Assembly: GCA_018268775.1 (NCBI GenBank)
Contig: JAFDVV010000029.1
Span: forward strand, 9,963 to 45,578
Source of the DNA: Acidobacteriota bacterium
GTDB lineage: Bacteria; Acidobacteriota; Terriglobia; Terriglobales; Acidobacteriaceae
Reading direction: 5' to 3'
Length of the DNA stretch: 35,616 nt
Both the position numbers and the translations under genes were made by a program. The notes under the pieces were generated by a model that saw only the letters and a program-made list of their open reading frames with translations, searched no databases and had not been told where the DNA came from. Positions 21,902 to 30,358 of the stretch are shown in pieces. The first letter of the stretch is position 1. Each line of letters opens with the position of its first letter.

Positions 21902-22750
21902 CTGGCGAAGCGATCCACGGTTCTTTTACTTCTTCTTATTGCGGGGCTGACGTGCGCCGGTGCGCAGACACAGGCAGGTAAGGAACCGGGCAAAGAGTCG
22001 CTGAGAGAGTCCATCAAGGACAGGTTCTTCCCTTCCTCGCCTCCGGTTGTGATTCCAACGCTTGAGCCCCCGCCTGCCAGCTATAGCTTCCCGGCAAGGC
22101 AAACGCTGACATTTACGGTCGACTGGAGGGTTTTTACCGCGGCGCTGGCCACCTTCCAGATCGAACAGCAGGGCACGGTGCAGAAGATTACGGCGACGGC
22201 GGACACAGTTGGCGGCGTCACGATGCTCTTCCCTGTGATCGACCGTTTCCAGTCGGGGTTCGATACGAAGACGGGATGCTCGACGGGCTTCTCGAAGCAG
22301 ACGCAGGAGGGCCGGAGAAAGATCTCCAGCGACCTGAGCTTCAACTACAAGGACGGCAAGCAGACGCTGGTGGAGCGCAACCTGGTGAAGGGAACGTCGA
22401 AGCAGCTTACAGCATCGATTCCGGCCTGCGTAACCGACTCGATGTCGGCCATCTTTTACGTTGGGTCGCAGCCGCTGACGGTGGGGCAGAACTTCCGGTT
22501 TCCGCTGGCCGATTCGATGCGCACGGTCACGGTGACGATGAAGGTAGAGGCGAAGGAAGAGATCAAGACCCCGGCGGGCACCTTTCAGACCATCCGGGTG
22601 CAGCCTACGGCCGACGAAGGCATCGTAAAAAACCGCGGCAAGATATGGATCTGGTACACGGATGACGCGCGACACATGCCGGTGCAGGTCCGCGCCAGCC
22701 TGTTCTGGGGCACCATCACAGCGAAGTTGCAATCGTACGAGACCAAGTGA
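21902..22750 (+). CDS. Exported DUF3108 protein, probable CTG start
   Basis: From GTG 22049 the ORF gives 233 residues with DUF3108-like features (FTVDWRVFTAALATF, VTMLFPVIDRFQSGFD, GTFQTIRVQP, IWIWYTDDARHMPVQVRA). The frame is open upstream to a stop at 21881 and encodes AKRSTVLLLLLIAGLTCAGAQ, a textbook signal peptide with an AGA|Q site. There is no ATG, GTG or TTG in that extension; the only plausible initiator is CTG 21902, 11 nt after GGAG. DUF3108 proteins are normally exported, so I include the leader (282 residues). The other reading is a lost start codon or an unusual start. It lies 43 bp after the methyltransferase. Confidence 0.7.
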   Translation: MAKRSTVLLLLLIAGLTCAGAQTQAGKEPGKESLRESIKDRFFPSSPPVVIPTLEPPPASYSFPARQTLTFTVDWRVFTAALATFQIEQQGTVQKITATADTVGGVTMLFPVIDRFQSGFDTKTGCSTGFSKQTQEGRRKISSDLSFNYKDGKQTLVERNLVKGTSKQLTASIPACVTDSMSAIFYVGSQPLTVGQNFRFPLADSMRTVTVTMKVEAKEEIKTPAGTFQTIRVQPTADEGIVKNRGKIWIWYTDDARHMPVQVRASLFWGTITAKLQSYETK

Positions 22751-22758
22751 GGTTGACG

Positions 22759-23040
22759 ATGGCTGATGAGAAGAAAGAGATAAACTTCGACCCCGAGCAG
22801 TACGTGATGATCGCCCGCTACCTGGTTCCGACGGAGGCCCAGATGGCCAAAGGCGTGTTGGAGTCGGCGAGCCTGGAGTGCTTTCTGCATGGCGAGAACG
22901 CCAACAACCTGCTGGCCCCTGCCTTTCGCGCCCGGTTAATGGTGCACAAGAAGGACGAAGAGGCGGCGCGCAAACTGCTGGACACCTCCGCCGATGGCGA
23001 GGCCCTGCCCGAGACGACGGATGAAGAGCATGGAAGCTGA
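22759..23040 (+). CDS. Small cytosolic protein of the DUF2007 type
   Basis: A 93-residue protein with the DUF2007 pattern: an N-terminal strand YVMIARYLVPTEAQMAKGVLESASLECFLHGENANNLLAPAFRARLMVHKKDEEAARKLL, which is a ferredoxin-like fold of putative signal-transducing proteins. The function is not established. GAGG precedes ATG 22759 eight bases after the DUF3108 stop, and its end overlaps the queC start by 11 bp. The acidic C-terminus (ADGEALPETTDEEHGS) is likely disordered. Confidence 0.75.
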   Translation: MADEKKEINFDPEQYVMIARYLVPTEAQMAKGVLESASLECFLHGENANNLLAPAFRARLMVHKKDEEAARKLLDTSADGEALPETTDEEHGS

Positions 23041-23746
23041 TGCGACGAACAGACCGAAGGCCGTGCTGTGCCTTTCGGGCGGGATGGATTCAACCGTGTG
23101 CGCCTCTCTGGCAGCGCGGGACTACGACGTGTACGCCCTGCACTTCGGCTACGGGCAGAGGACTGAGGCGCGTGAACTCGCTGCGGCGACCGAGATCGCC
23201 CGCCTCACCGGAGCGAAGCAGTTTCTACCGCTGAAGATGGACCTCTTCCGCAGGATTGGCGGCTCGGCGCTGACCGACGCGACCATCGCCGTTCCCGATG
23301 CACCGATGGAGGAGGCGTCGATTGGCACGGAGATTCCGGTGACCTACGTTCCCTTTCGCAATGCGCACTTTCTTTCGGCGGCGGTGAGCTGGGCCGAGGT
23401 TGTGGGGGCAAAACGAGTGTTCATTGGGGCGGTGGAGCAGGACAGCTCCGGCTACCCTGATTGCCGGCCGGCCTATTATCAGGCCTTCAACGCCTTGATC
23501 CGGCAGGGGACGAAAGAGGGCGATATTGCTGTGGAAACGCCACTTATCCACCTCAAAAAAAGCGAGATCGTGCGTCTGGGAGTTGAACTTGGCGCTCCAT
23601 TCCATGTAAGTTGGTCATGCTATTCCGGTGAGCGTGAGGCCTGTGGCGTCTGCGAGAGCTGCGTTCTGCGTCTGCGCGCATTTCGCGAAGCAGGAAGCAT
23701 CGACCCGATACCGTACGCAGGCCAAGAGTCTGCATCCAAACGGTAG
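23030..23746 (+). CDS. queC: 7-cyano-7-deazaguanine synthase
   Basis: A 238-residue PP-loop enzyme that converts 7-carboxy-7-deazaguanine to preQ0 with ATP and ammonia, in queuosine synthesis. LSGGMDSTVCASLA is the PP-loop, GYGQRTEARE follows, and the zinc site is SCYSGEREACGVCESCVLR (four Cys). VPFRNAHFLS and DSSGYPDCRPAY also match the family. The chosen ATG 23030 overlaps the DUF2007 gene by 11 bp; an ATG at 23021 is possible. It is last in the run that begins at 20192. No other queuosine gene lies in the window. Confidence 0.95.
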   Translation: MEADATNRPKAVLCLSGGMDSTVCASLAARDYDVYALHFGYGQRTEARELAAATEIARLTGAKQFLPLKMDLFRRIGGSALTDATIAVPDAPMEEASIGTEIPVTYVPFRNAHFLSAAVSWAEVVGAKRVFIGAVEQDSSGYPDCRPAYYQAFNALIRQGTKEGDIAVETPLIHLKKSEIVRLGVELGAPFHVSWSCYSGEREACGVCESCVLRLRAFREAGSIDPIPYAGQESASKR

Positions 23747-23828
23747 CGGATTTGCCGCCGAGAAGTTTGTTGTTTTGAAGTGTGGGGCCTCTTGAGGGCC
23801 GTAAAGATCTGAAACCAGGAGAACGGAA

Positions 23829-25022
23829 GTGATCAATCGTATCGGAAGAAGATGGAGCGCGGGACTGGGAGCCGCTCTTGCCGTGGTCGTTGCGCTGTCC
23901 ACGCAAGCGGGATGGGCGCAGCCTGCTCCGGCAAGCGTTCATGGCCACGTCAATAACGCAATTGGAGCTCCTCTGGCCAAGGGCGAGGTGAAGCTGACGC
24001 AGGACCGCGCCTCGGAGGAGAAGAGCCGCAAGTACACCAACACCTTCGAGATCGATGCGTCCGGCAACTTCAAGGGAACGGGCATCGCTCCGGGAAGCTA
24101 TCTGGCGGTTGTCTTCCAGGACGACAAGAGCGTCGATTACATCGACAACGTTACCTTCACCGCCGGTGAAGACCATCTGCTGAACTTCGACATGACGCGG
24201 AAAGAGTACATCGACAAGATGACTCCAGAAGAGAAGAAGCAGTTGGAAGAGTTCAAAAAGAAGAACGCCGATGTAACGGCCGCCAATGCCAAGATCGCCA
24301 ACCTGAATGCTCTATTGACGCAGGCGCGAGCGGACACGAAGGCAGGCAACTTCGAGCCGGCCATTACCGCGATGCAGCAGGCGACCTCCGCAAAGCCCGA
24401 TGAGGGCATTCTGTGGGTAGCGCTGGGCGACGCTCAGCTTGGCTCGGCAGATGCCGCGGCAAAGGCGGCGAAGACTGCGGGTAAGCCCGCCGATCCTTCC
24501 GTCCAGACAAAGTTTGCCGATGCGGCCGCTTCGTACAAGAAGGCTGTCGATGCGAACGCCGCATCGAAGAAGCCAAACGTTGAGACGGCGGCTGCCGCCT
24601 ATAACCAGCTTGGCCAGGCGCTGGCGAAGAGCGGCGACGGCAAGGGTGCTTCCGAGGCCTACGAACAGGCCGCCAAGGCTCTCCCTGCCAACGCGGGCAT
24701 GTATTTCTACAACGAAGCCGCGACCCTGTACAACGCGGGTAAGCTTGACGATGCGGCCGTTGCCGCCGACAAGGCGATAGCCGCCGACCCCAAGCGTGCC
24801 GATGCGTACTACATCAAGGGGCAGTCGCTGATTCCGAAGGCAACAGTCGACCCAAAGACGCAGAAGATCGTTGCTCCTCCGGGATGCGTAGAGGCCTATC
24901 AGCAGTTCATCGAGCTTGCCGCTCCCAATGAGCAGGCGCGTGTGGACGAGGTCAAGGGCATCCTGACCGGCATTGGCGCCGAGGTGAAGTCCAGCTACAA
25001 GGCTGGAAGAACCAAAAAGTAG
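23829..25022 (+). CDS. Exported TPR protein with carboxypeptidase-regulatory-like N-terminal domain
   Basis: A 397-residue protein. WSAGLGAALAVVVALSTQAGWAQ is a signal peptide (GWA|Q). Residues about 35-115 form a carboxypeptidase-regulatory-like beta domain (SVHGHVNNAIGAPLAKGEVKLT...GIAPGSYLAVVF), then a Lys/Glu-rich helical part and Ala-rich TPR repeats (for example QLGQALAKSGDGKGASEAYEQAAKALPAN and LYNAGKLDDAAVAADKAIAADPKRADAYYIKG). It is probably a periplasmic scaffold. The start is GTG 23829 with an AGGAG site upstream. It ends just before a hairpin terminator. Typical of Acidobacteria; function unknown. Confidence 0.85.
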   Translation: MINRIGRRWSAGLGAALAVVVALSTQAGWAQPAPASVHGHVNNAIGAPLAKGEVKLTQDRASEEKSRKYTNTFEIDASGNFKGTGIAPGSYLAVVFQDDKSVDYIDNVTFTAGEDHLLNFDMTRKEYIDKMTPEEKKQLEEFKKKNADVTAANAKIANLNALLTQARADTKAGNFEPAITAMQQATSAKPDEGILWVALGDAQLGSADAAAKAAKTAGKPADPSVQTKFADAAASYKKAVDANAASKKPNVETAAAAYNQLGQALAKSGDGKGASEAYEQAAKALPANAGMYFYNEAATLYNAGKLDDAAVAADKAIAADPKRADAYYIKGQSLIPKATVDPKTQKIVAPPGCVEAYQQFIELAAPNEQARVDEVKGILTGIGAEVKSSYKAGRTKK

Positions 25023-25045
25023 GCGCTGCCGCGAACTAAACCAGG

Positions 25046-25080
25046 AAGGCCTCGGCAAGGTGCCGGGGCCTTCTGCTTTA
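25046..25080 (+). terminator. Intrinsic terminator after the TPR protein gene
   Basis: AAGGCCTCGGCA-AGG-TGCCGGGGCCTT (25046-25072) forms a near-perfect 12-bp stem followed by CTGCTTTA. It lies 23 bp after the stop and precedes the ribosome-binding site of moeA, so moeA needs its own promoter or readthrough. Confidence 0.7.
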
Positions 25081-25095
25081 TGCAGAGGGAGCCAG

Positions 25096-26373
25096 ATGCA
25101 ATCAACCGGGATTCGCTCTACAGCAAAGAGGCACGAACGCGTCTTGGAGTTCGACGCCGCGCTCGGCATCGTTCTGGAGCAGGTGGCACGTCTTGCTCAA
25201 CCTCCGATAGAAGATGTGCCGCTGCCCGATGCGCTGGGCCGCGTACTTGCAGAACCGGTAACAGCCGACCGCGACCAGCCGCCGTTCGACCGGTCGACGC
25301 GCGATGGTTTCTCAATACGCTCGGAAGACGCAATCGCGGATACATGGCTTACGGTTGTGGGGCAGGTGCGTGCAGGTGAAGCGTGGAACGCTCCACTGAA
25401 AGCAGGTGAAGCGCTTGAGACAATGACCGGCGCTCCCGTGCCTGAAGGGGCCGATGCCGTGGTGATGGTCGAGCATGTTGAGCACGGCGGCGGCAAAGGC
25501 AGCCCATCGATCCGGCTGACGGCAGGACGTACGATTGCAGCCGGAGAGAACGTCGTGCCGCGAGGCAGCGAAGCGCGCGCAGGCGATTTGGTGTTGCCGG
25601 TGGGGACTCAGATGGACGGCGCGGCGATTGCCCTGGCGGCTGCCTGCGGCGCAGCGATGGTCAAAGTCTTCGCTCGGCCTGCGGTCTCAATTGTTGCTAC
25701 CGGAGATGAGTTGGTCGATGTGACGGAGACACCAGGCCCCGTTCAGATACGAAACTCAAACAGCTATGGACTCGCGGCACTGGTGACGGCAGCGGGTGGC
25801 GAAGCCCGTCGGCTCCCGGTCGCGCCAGACCGTCGTGACGAGTTGGAGAGACGAATCTTTCAGGCACGCGATGCGGAGATGCTTCTCTTGTCCGGCGGCG
25901 TCTCGATGGGAGAGTATGACCTGGTGGAAGAGGTACTGCTCTCGCTGGGCGCAGAGTTTCTGTTTACCGGCGTGCGAATGCAGCCGGGCAAGCCCCTCGT
26001 CTTCGGATGGCTGCCCGAGCGCGATGGACGAGCCGCGCTTCCCTTCTTCGGGCTCCCTGGAAACCCTGTGTCTACACAAGTGACCTTCGCGTGCTTCGTG
26101 GAGCCGTTGTTACGGGCCACGCGTGGGGCTACGCCGGAGTGCCCGCGATTTTCGCAGGCTACGTTAGCCAGCGACGTAGACGGGCGACCCGGCTTGACGC
26201 GTGTATTGCCTGCGCGACTCGATTCGAACCGTGCGCGTCCCGAGGTGAGCCTGGTCATGTGGCAGGGTTCCGGAGATATGGCGGCGAATGCGCGCGCCAA
26301 CTGTTATGCTGTGCTGCCACCCGAGGTCGAGCGGTTCCACGCGGGCGATATCGTTACGGTTTTGTTGAAATAA
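25096..26373 (+). CDS. moeA: Molybdopterin molybdenumtransferase
   Basis: A 425-residue MoeA that inserts molybdate into adenylylated molybdopterin. Domains in order: N-terminal PLPDALGRVLAEPVTADRDQPPFDRSTRDGFSIR (the usual MDGYA is RDGF here), GAPVPEGADAVVMVEHVE, then the MoCF domain with SIVATGDELV, LLLSGGVSMGEYDLV and FFGLPGNPVST, and the C-terminal beta-barrel domain. GAGGGAG precedes ATG 25096, so an earlier in-frame start at 25060 within the terminator is rejected. moaC follows 23 bp... at 26409, forming a molybdopterin pair. Confidence 0.94.
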   Translation: MQSTGIRSTAKRHERVLEFDAALGIVLEQVARLAQPPIEDVPLPDALGRVLAEPVTADRDQPPFDRSTRDGFSIRSEDAIADTWLTVVGQVRAGEAWNAPLKAGEALETMTGAPVPEGADAVVMVEHVEHGGGKGSPSIRLTAGRTIAAGENVVPRGSEARAGDLVLPVGTQMDGAAIALAAACGAAMVKVFARPAVSIVATGDELVDVTETPGPVQIRNSNSYGLAALVTAAGGEARRLPVAPDRRDELERRIFQARDAEMLLLSGGVSMGEYDLVEEVLLSLGAEFLFTGVRMQPGKPLVFGWLPERDGRAALPFFGLPGNPVSTQVTFACFVEPLLRATRGATPECPRFSQATLASDVDGRPGLTRVLPARLDSNRARPEVSLVMWQGSGDMAANARANCYAVLPPEVERFHAGDIVTVLLK

Positions 26374-26408
26374 TGTTGATGTGACAACGCAAGACTGTGG
26401 AGACGACA

Positions 26409-26879
26409 TTGACGAAGCTGTCGCACTATGACAACGAAGGACAGGCACACATGGTGGATGTGAGCGCGAAGCCCGCGACACGGCGCGAGGCCAAGGCGCG
26501 CGCTTTTGTGGAGTTGACCGCCGAAGCGCTGGCCGCGCTGCCGTCGAACCCGAAGGGCAATCCGCTGGAGGTAGCGAGGTTCGCGGGGATACAGGCGGCC
26601 AAGCAGACCTCAACACTGGTTCCCATGTGTCATCCGCTTGCGCTGAGCTTTGTCGATGTCGAAGCGCGGGTCGCAGAGGGCGGCGTCTCTATCGAAGCGA
26701 CTGCCGCAACCGTGGCAGGCACCGGGGTGGAGATGGAGGCGATGGTCGCTGCGTCAATCGCCGCGCTGACGGTTTACGACATGACGAAGGCGCTCGACAA
26801 GGGGATCCGCATACGCGAGATTGAACTTGTCAGCAAAAGCGGCGGCAAGAGCGGCGAATGGCGGCGCAGGCCTGACTAG
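26409..26879 (+). CDS. moaC: Cyclic pyranopterin monophosphate synthase accessory protein MoaC
   Basis: A 156-residue MoaC that, with MoaA, converts GTP to cyclic pyranopterin monophosphate. Signatures: GQAHMVDVSAKPATRREA, KGNPLEVARFAGIQAAKQTSTLVPMCHPL, and VYDMTKALDKGIRIREIELVSKSGGKSG. A GTG at 26397 is in frame, but TTG 26409 gives the usual MTKLSHYD start and lies six bases after GGAG. The stop overlaps the convergent egtD stop by four bases (CTAG). moaA is not in the window. Confidence 0.94.
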   Translation: MTKLSHYDNEGQAHMVDVSAKPATRREAKARAFVELTAEALAALPSNPKGNPLEVARFAGIQAAKQTSTLVPMCHPLALSFVDVEARVAEGGVSIEATAATVAGTGVEMEAMVAASIAALTVYDMTKALDKGIRIREIELVSKSGGKSGEWRRRPD

Positions 26880-27919
26880 ACGGCCGTTGCCAGATTGACC
26901 GCGAAGAACTCTTGCGCGTCCTGCCATGATTTTTCAAGCGCGAAATCCGCGGAGTTGAGCAGCCCCTCGGCACTTGCACCGGTGAACTTGTAGCTGTTCT
27001 CAGTGTGGATGCTCTCTCCTTCGTCGAAGACAATATCCATCGCCTGGCCTGCGCCGTTGGCGGGTATGTGGACGCGCTGTCCATAACGGGCGACGAGGTG
27101 CATCTCAATGCGCGATTCGGCGGCGTTCCAGACAGCCTTGTGATCGAAGCACGATGGATGGAAATTGGCTCCAAGCTCGCGATTGAGGCGATGAAGCACG
27201 TTTCGGTTGAACGCCGCAGTCACTCCTGCGCGGTCGTCGTAGGCGGCTTCGAGCATGGAGACGGTCTTCGATGTAGATGATGGAGCGAGGTCTGTACCGA
27301 GCAGAAGTTTGTCACCGGGGAGCAACTGCGATCGGAGATTGCAGAGAACATCGCGCGCCTGCTGAGGAGAGAAGTTGCCAATGCTCGATCCAATGTAAAG
27401 AGCCAGCGTCCGAGTGTTGGGCAAGCGGTTGAGTGGCAGCGGCTGCGAGGTGTAGTCGGCCACCTGACATCGAACGGTTACACCTGAAATGTTGGTACGG
27501 ATGTTTTCCTCCGCCGCGGCGAGGGCCGACTCCGAAACATCGACCGGCTGATACACAATGCTGCGTTGGCGGCGGACCGCGGCCCGAAGCAGAATTCCTG
27601 TCTTCGTCGCCGTTCCCGCACCCAACTCAATAATGGTGAGCGTCGGAGCGTGGCTGCCGGCAGCAGACGCAGAGGCGTGCTCAATGATGGAATCGGCGTG
27701 CTCGTTGAAAAGGGCGCGCTCCGTGCGAGTCAGGTAGTACTCCGGCAGTTCGGTGATTTGCTCAAAGAGGGCTGAGCCCGCTTCGTCGTAAAAGAGCCAT
27801 GGCGAGAGCGTCTTTGGATTTGCTGTAAGCCCTGCGCGGGCTTCTTCCGCCACGGCGTGATGGGAAGCTGAAAGTTCCGGCTCAAGATATAGAGGCAACG
27901 AAGCTGCGGCAGCGGTCAT
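26876..27919 (-). CDS. egtD: L-histidine N-alpha-methyltransferase EgtD
   Basis: A 347-residue SAM methyltransferase that trimethylates histidine to hercynine, the first step of ergothioneine synthesis. TIIELGAGTATKTGILL is the SAM loop, ALYIGSSIGNFSP the next conserved block, and GTDLAPSSTSKTVSMLEAAYDD and HTENSYKFT match EgtD/DUF2260. The frame is open to 28054, but that extension would cross a palindrome and a promoter-like sequence. ATG 27919 or 27970 is likely; 27919 fits the homologous start better. It lies downstream of egtB with 161 bp between, and converges on moaC. Confidence 0.92.
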   Translation of the reverse strand: MTAAAASLPLYLEPELSASHHAVAEEARAGLTANPKTLSPWLFYDEAGSALFEQITELPEYYLTRTERALFNEHADSIIEHASASAAGSHAPTLTIIELGAGTATKTGILLRAAVRRQRSIVYQPVDVSESALAAAEENIRTNISGVTVRCQVADYTSQPLPLNRLPNTRTLALYIGSSIGNFSPQQARDVLCNLRSQLLPGDKLLLGTDLAPSSTSKTVSMLEAAYDDRAGVTAAFNRNVLHRLNRELGANFHPSCFDHKAVWNAAESRIEMHLVARYGQRVHIPANGAGQAMDIVFDEGESIHTENSYKFTGASAEGLLNSADFALEKSWQDAQEFFAVNLATAV

Positions 27920-28004
27920 CGGCAGTGGCTGTTCCCTTCCCGGAGTGCGCGGCCTTTGACCGCTCTGCATTTTGATGCAGGTGATAACGACGAAGTATCC
28001 GGCA

Positions 28005-28036
28005 ATCGTATCCTGCTGACACGACGTTGTCAGCAG
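28005..28036 (-). promoter_or_regulatory. Putative egtD promoter within a CTGCTGACA-N6-TGTCAGCAG palindrome
   Basis: On the minus strand, CTGACA (28033-28028) and TACGAT (28010-28005) are 17 bp apart, a promoter-like pair. The perfect 9-bp inverted repeat at 28013-28036 covers the -35 and the spacer. The same arms occur at 3428-3453. It suggests that a dimeric regulator controls egtD separately from egtB. Confidence 0.5.
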
Positions 28037-28080
28037 TTGCGACATAGCGATCAACCCATTCCCAGGGGAACGTTATGCCC

Positions 28081-29403
28081 TCAAACCACGGCCGCGTCGT
28101 GTGCGAGGCGCACGCCCGAGAACTGCCAGCGGGTAACGGGTGAAAAGAAGTTGCGGTACGTGGCGCGGATGTGTGTGGCCGGGGTAACGCAGGAACCTCC
28201 GCGCAGCACCATCTGTGAGCTCATGAACTTACCGTTGTACTCGCCAAGCGCTCCGGGCAGCGGCGCGTAACCCGGATAGCCGGTATAAGGGCTCGCTGTC
28301 CACTCCCACGCATCGCCAAACATCTGTTGAAGGCCAGGAACGGGTGTTGCCGGTGTTGGATGCAGGTTGCCGGTCTCCAGCAGGTTATGGACGAGTGAGG
28401 GCTGAGTGGCACCAAGCTGCGTGGCTGCGTGCTCCCACTCAAACTCAGTTGGAAGACGATGCCCGGCCCAGCGCGCGTAGGCATCGGCCTCGAAGAAGCT
28501 GAGATGACAGACCGGCGTCTCGCTCAGATCGTCTAGCGGGACGAAGCCGTTGAGTGTGTAGATTGTCCAGCCGGATGCGGTTGCGGAATCACGATACCAG
28601 TAGAGCGGCGCCTGCCAGCTCTCTGAGCGCATCGCGGCCCAGCCTTCGGAGAGCCACAGCTCGGGACGGCCATACCCATTCTGTTCCATAAAAGCGAGAT
28701 ACTCCGCGCATGTGACCAGTCGAGTCGCCAACCGGAACGGGGCGATGTAGACGGGATGGCGGGGGGTCTCGTTGTCGAAGGCAAAGACAGCGACCGCGGC
28801 GGGATCGGGCGTGGTCCCAATCTCGGTGAGACCTGGAGCATAGCTGACCCATTCGAGCGGAGGGGAGATGGTCGTGTTTGCAGCGCCTTGTTCGGCGCGT
28901 TCGATATAGGCAGGGTGCAGCGGATTGGTGAAGAGCGCGTGCTTGATGTCGGTTGCGATCAGCTCCTGGTGCTGCTGCTCGTGCTCGATGCCGAGCGCGA
29001 TCCTGCGAGCGGCGCCGTCTTCGGCAGGGTGTTGCAGAAGCCGCCCCATGGCGGCATCGACATGAGCGCGGTACGCGAGGATGAGATCAAGCGAGGGGCG
29101 GGAGAAGGAGGAGCGCAACTTTTTCTCCGGCATCTCGCCAAGCGAGTTGTAATAGCTGTTGAAGAGCCACCGGAAGTCGGGATGGAAGGGCGTGTAGCCT
29201 GCGAGAAATTCGCTGAGAACGAAGGTCTCGAAGAACCAACTGGTATGCGCAAGATGCCACTTGACCGGACTCGCTTCGGGACTGGACTGCACCATCATAT
29301 CTTCGGGCGTCAGAGGATTGCAGAGCGCCGCGGTCGCGCGGCGCACCGCCATGTAGCGCGCGAGGATTGGCAGGGCCGATCGTTCAATTGAGGCTGGAAT
29401 CAT
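28081..29403 (-). CDS. egtB: Ergothioneine biosynthesis sulfoxide synthase EgtB
   Basis: A 440-residue non-haem iron enzyme that joins hercynine and a thiol to give a sulfoxide. N-terminal DinB-like domain with the iron ligands: KWHLAHTSWFFETF and HEQQHQELIATD (H-x3-H-x-E). C-terminal FGE-sulfatase domain: HRLPTEFEWEHAA, FGDAWEWTASPYTGYPGY, VLRGGSCVTP and RATYRNFF. A YY pair in the DinB domain (FNSYYNSLGE) recalls the Chloracidobacterium cysteine-using type. ATG 29412 has a GAGG touching it, so ATG 29403 (GAGG nine bases upstream) is preferred. egtA, egtC and egtE are not nearby. Confidence 0.94.
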   Translation of the reverse strand: MIPASIERSALPILARYMAVRRATAALCNPLTPEDMMVQSSPEASPVKWHLAHTSWFFETFVLSEFLAGYTPFHPDFRWLFNSYYNSLGEMPEKKLRSSFSRPSLDLILAYRAHVDAAMGRLLQHPAEDGAARRIALGIEHEQQHQELIATDIKHALFTNPLHPAYIERAEQGAANTTISPPLEWVSYAPGLTEIGTTPDPAAVAVFAFDNETPRHPVYIAPFRLATRLVTCAEYLAFMEQNGYGRPELWLSEGWAAMRSESWQAPLYWYRDSATASGWTIYTLNGFVPLDDLSETPVCHLSFFEADAYARWAGHRLPTEFEWEHAATQLGATQPSLVHNLLETGNLHPTPATPVPGLQQMFGDAWEWTASPYTGYPGYAPLPGALGEYNGKFMSSQMVLRGGSCVTPATHIRATYRNFFSPVTRWQFSGVRLAHDAAVV

Positions 29404-29470
29404 CACTGGCATCCTCGGCTTTCAGGGCGTGTTCTATGGGATGTGGCTGCGAGCGGTTCTGTTGCTTTTT

Positions 29471-29490
29471 CTTCTCCCTGCATGGAGAAG
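29471..29490. other. Small hairpin after the VIT/CCC1 gene
   Basis: CTTCTCC-CTGCAT-GGAGAAG lies just past the stop of the minus-strand VIT1/CCC1 gene. On the minus strand it is followed by AAAAAG rather than T, so terminator function is doubtful. Confidence 0.35.
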
Positions 29491-29494
29491 GTCA

Positions 29495-30232
29495 TCAACC
29501 TGCATGATCGTTGAGTATCCTGGCAAGACCATAGGCGGCAGTTGCGGCGATGCCGCCGATGAGGACCGTCTGAATTGCGCTGCGAAGCCAGCCAGTGCCG
29601 ACCAGCCTGCCCTTGAGCGCGCCGAAGATGCCGAGCGCCGCCAGAGTGACGATCGCGGAGAGCTTTAGTGCGTACAAGTTGTTATCGACCACCATGTACG
29701 GCAACAGAGGAATGAGACCGCCAGCGATGTAAGAACCGGCGATGGTAAGCGCGGAGCTGAGAGCGCGATTGGGTCTTGGCTCCTCCAGACCGAGCTCGAA
29801 GCGCATCATGAAGTCGACCCATGCCGCTGGGTTCTGCTTAAGCGCGTCGATGACGGGGGCCGCACTCGCGCGTGGGACATCGTACTGCTGGAAGATCTCG
29901 TAGATCTCCTCTTCCTCATCGTGCGTCTTCTCAATGATCTCGCGTTCTTCGCGGAGCCGTTCAGAAGCGTAGTGCTCAGCGTCTCCGCGCGCTGCCAGAT
30001 AGCCGCCGAGACCCATGGCGATCGAACCGGCGGCAATCTCGGCGAGACCAGCCAGGACGACGATGCGCGAAGAAGCGATGGCCCCGGAGAGGCCGGCGGC
30101 GAGGGCGAACGGCACGGTCAGGCCGTCCGAAAGGCCGATCACGATGTCGCGCACGGTCTCACCGGATTCAAAATGCGCCTCGATATGCGAATGTTTGGCT
30201 GATGTATGGGAGCTTCCCGGAGTGAGTTCCAT
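29495..30232 (-). CDS. VIT1/CCC1-family divalent metal (Fe/Mn) transporter
   Basis: A 245-residue membrane protein of the VIT1/CCC1 family. The N-terminus ESGETVRDIVIGLSDGLTVPFALAAGLSGA is the first, diagnostic membrane helix, followed by GLAEIAAGSIAMGLGGYLAARGD. A cytosolic helical Glu-rich region (EREIIEKTHDEEEEIYEIFQQY) holds the metal-binding acidic residues, and three more spans follow (about 150-245). It exports iron or manganese to lower cytosolic metal. The frame starts at 30334 but ATG 30232 fits homologues. Divergent from the DUF5666 gene. Confidence 0.88.
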   Translation of the reverse strand: MELTPGSSHTSAKHSHIEAHFESGETVRDIVIGLSDGLTVPFALAAGLSGAIASSRIVVLAGLAEIAAGSIAMGLGGYLAARGDAEHYASERLREEREIIEKTHDEEEEIYEIFQQYDVPRASAAPVIDALKQNPAAWVDFMMRFELGLEEPRPNRALSSALTIAGSYIAGGLIPLLPYMVVDNNLYALKLSAIVTLAALGIFGALKGRLVGTGWLRSAIQTVLIGGIAATAAYGLARILNDHAG

Positions 30233-30358
30233 GGCGATAGTGTATCCAGCCTGATCAGGAAATGTGACAGATGAACGTAGATAAGATTTTCCGTCAAAGA
30301 GTCTTTCCGCACAGAAACACGTCTGTATGTGCACAGGGTTTTGGTTGACGAGGACGGG

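Noticed and set aside
27920..28054. N-terminal extension of egtD (392-residue version)
   Set aside because: It translates through the palindrome and promoter-like sequence and is not present in the known EgtD fold.
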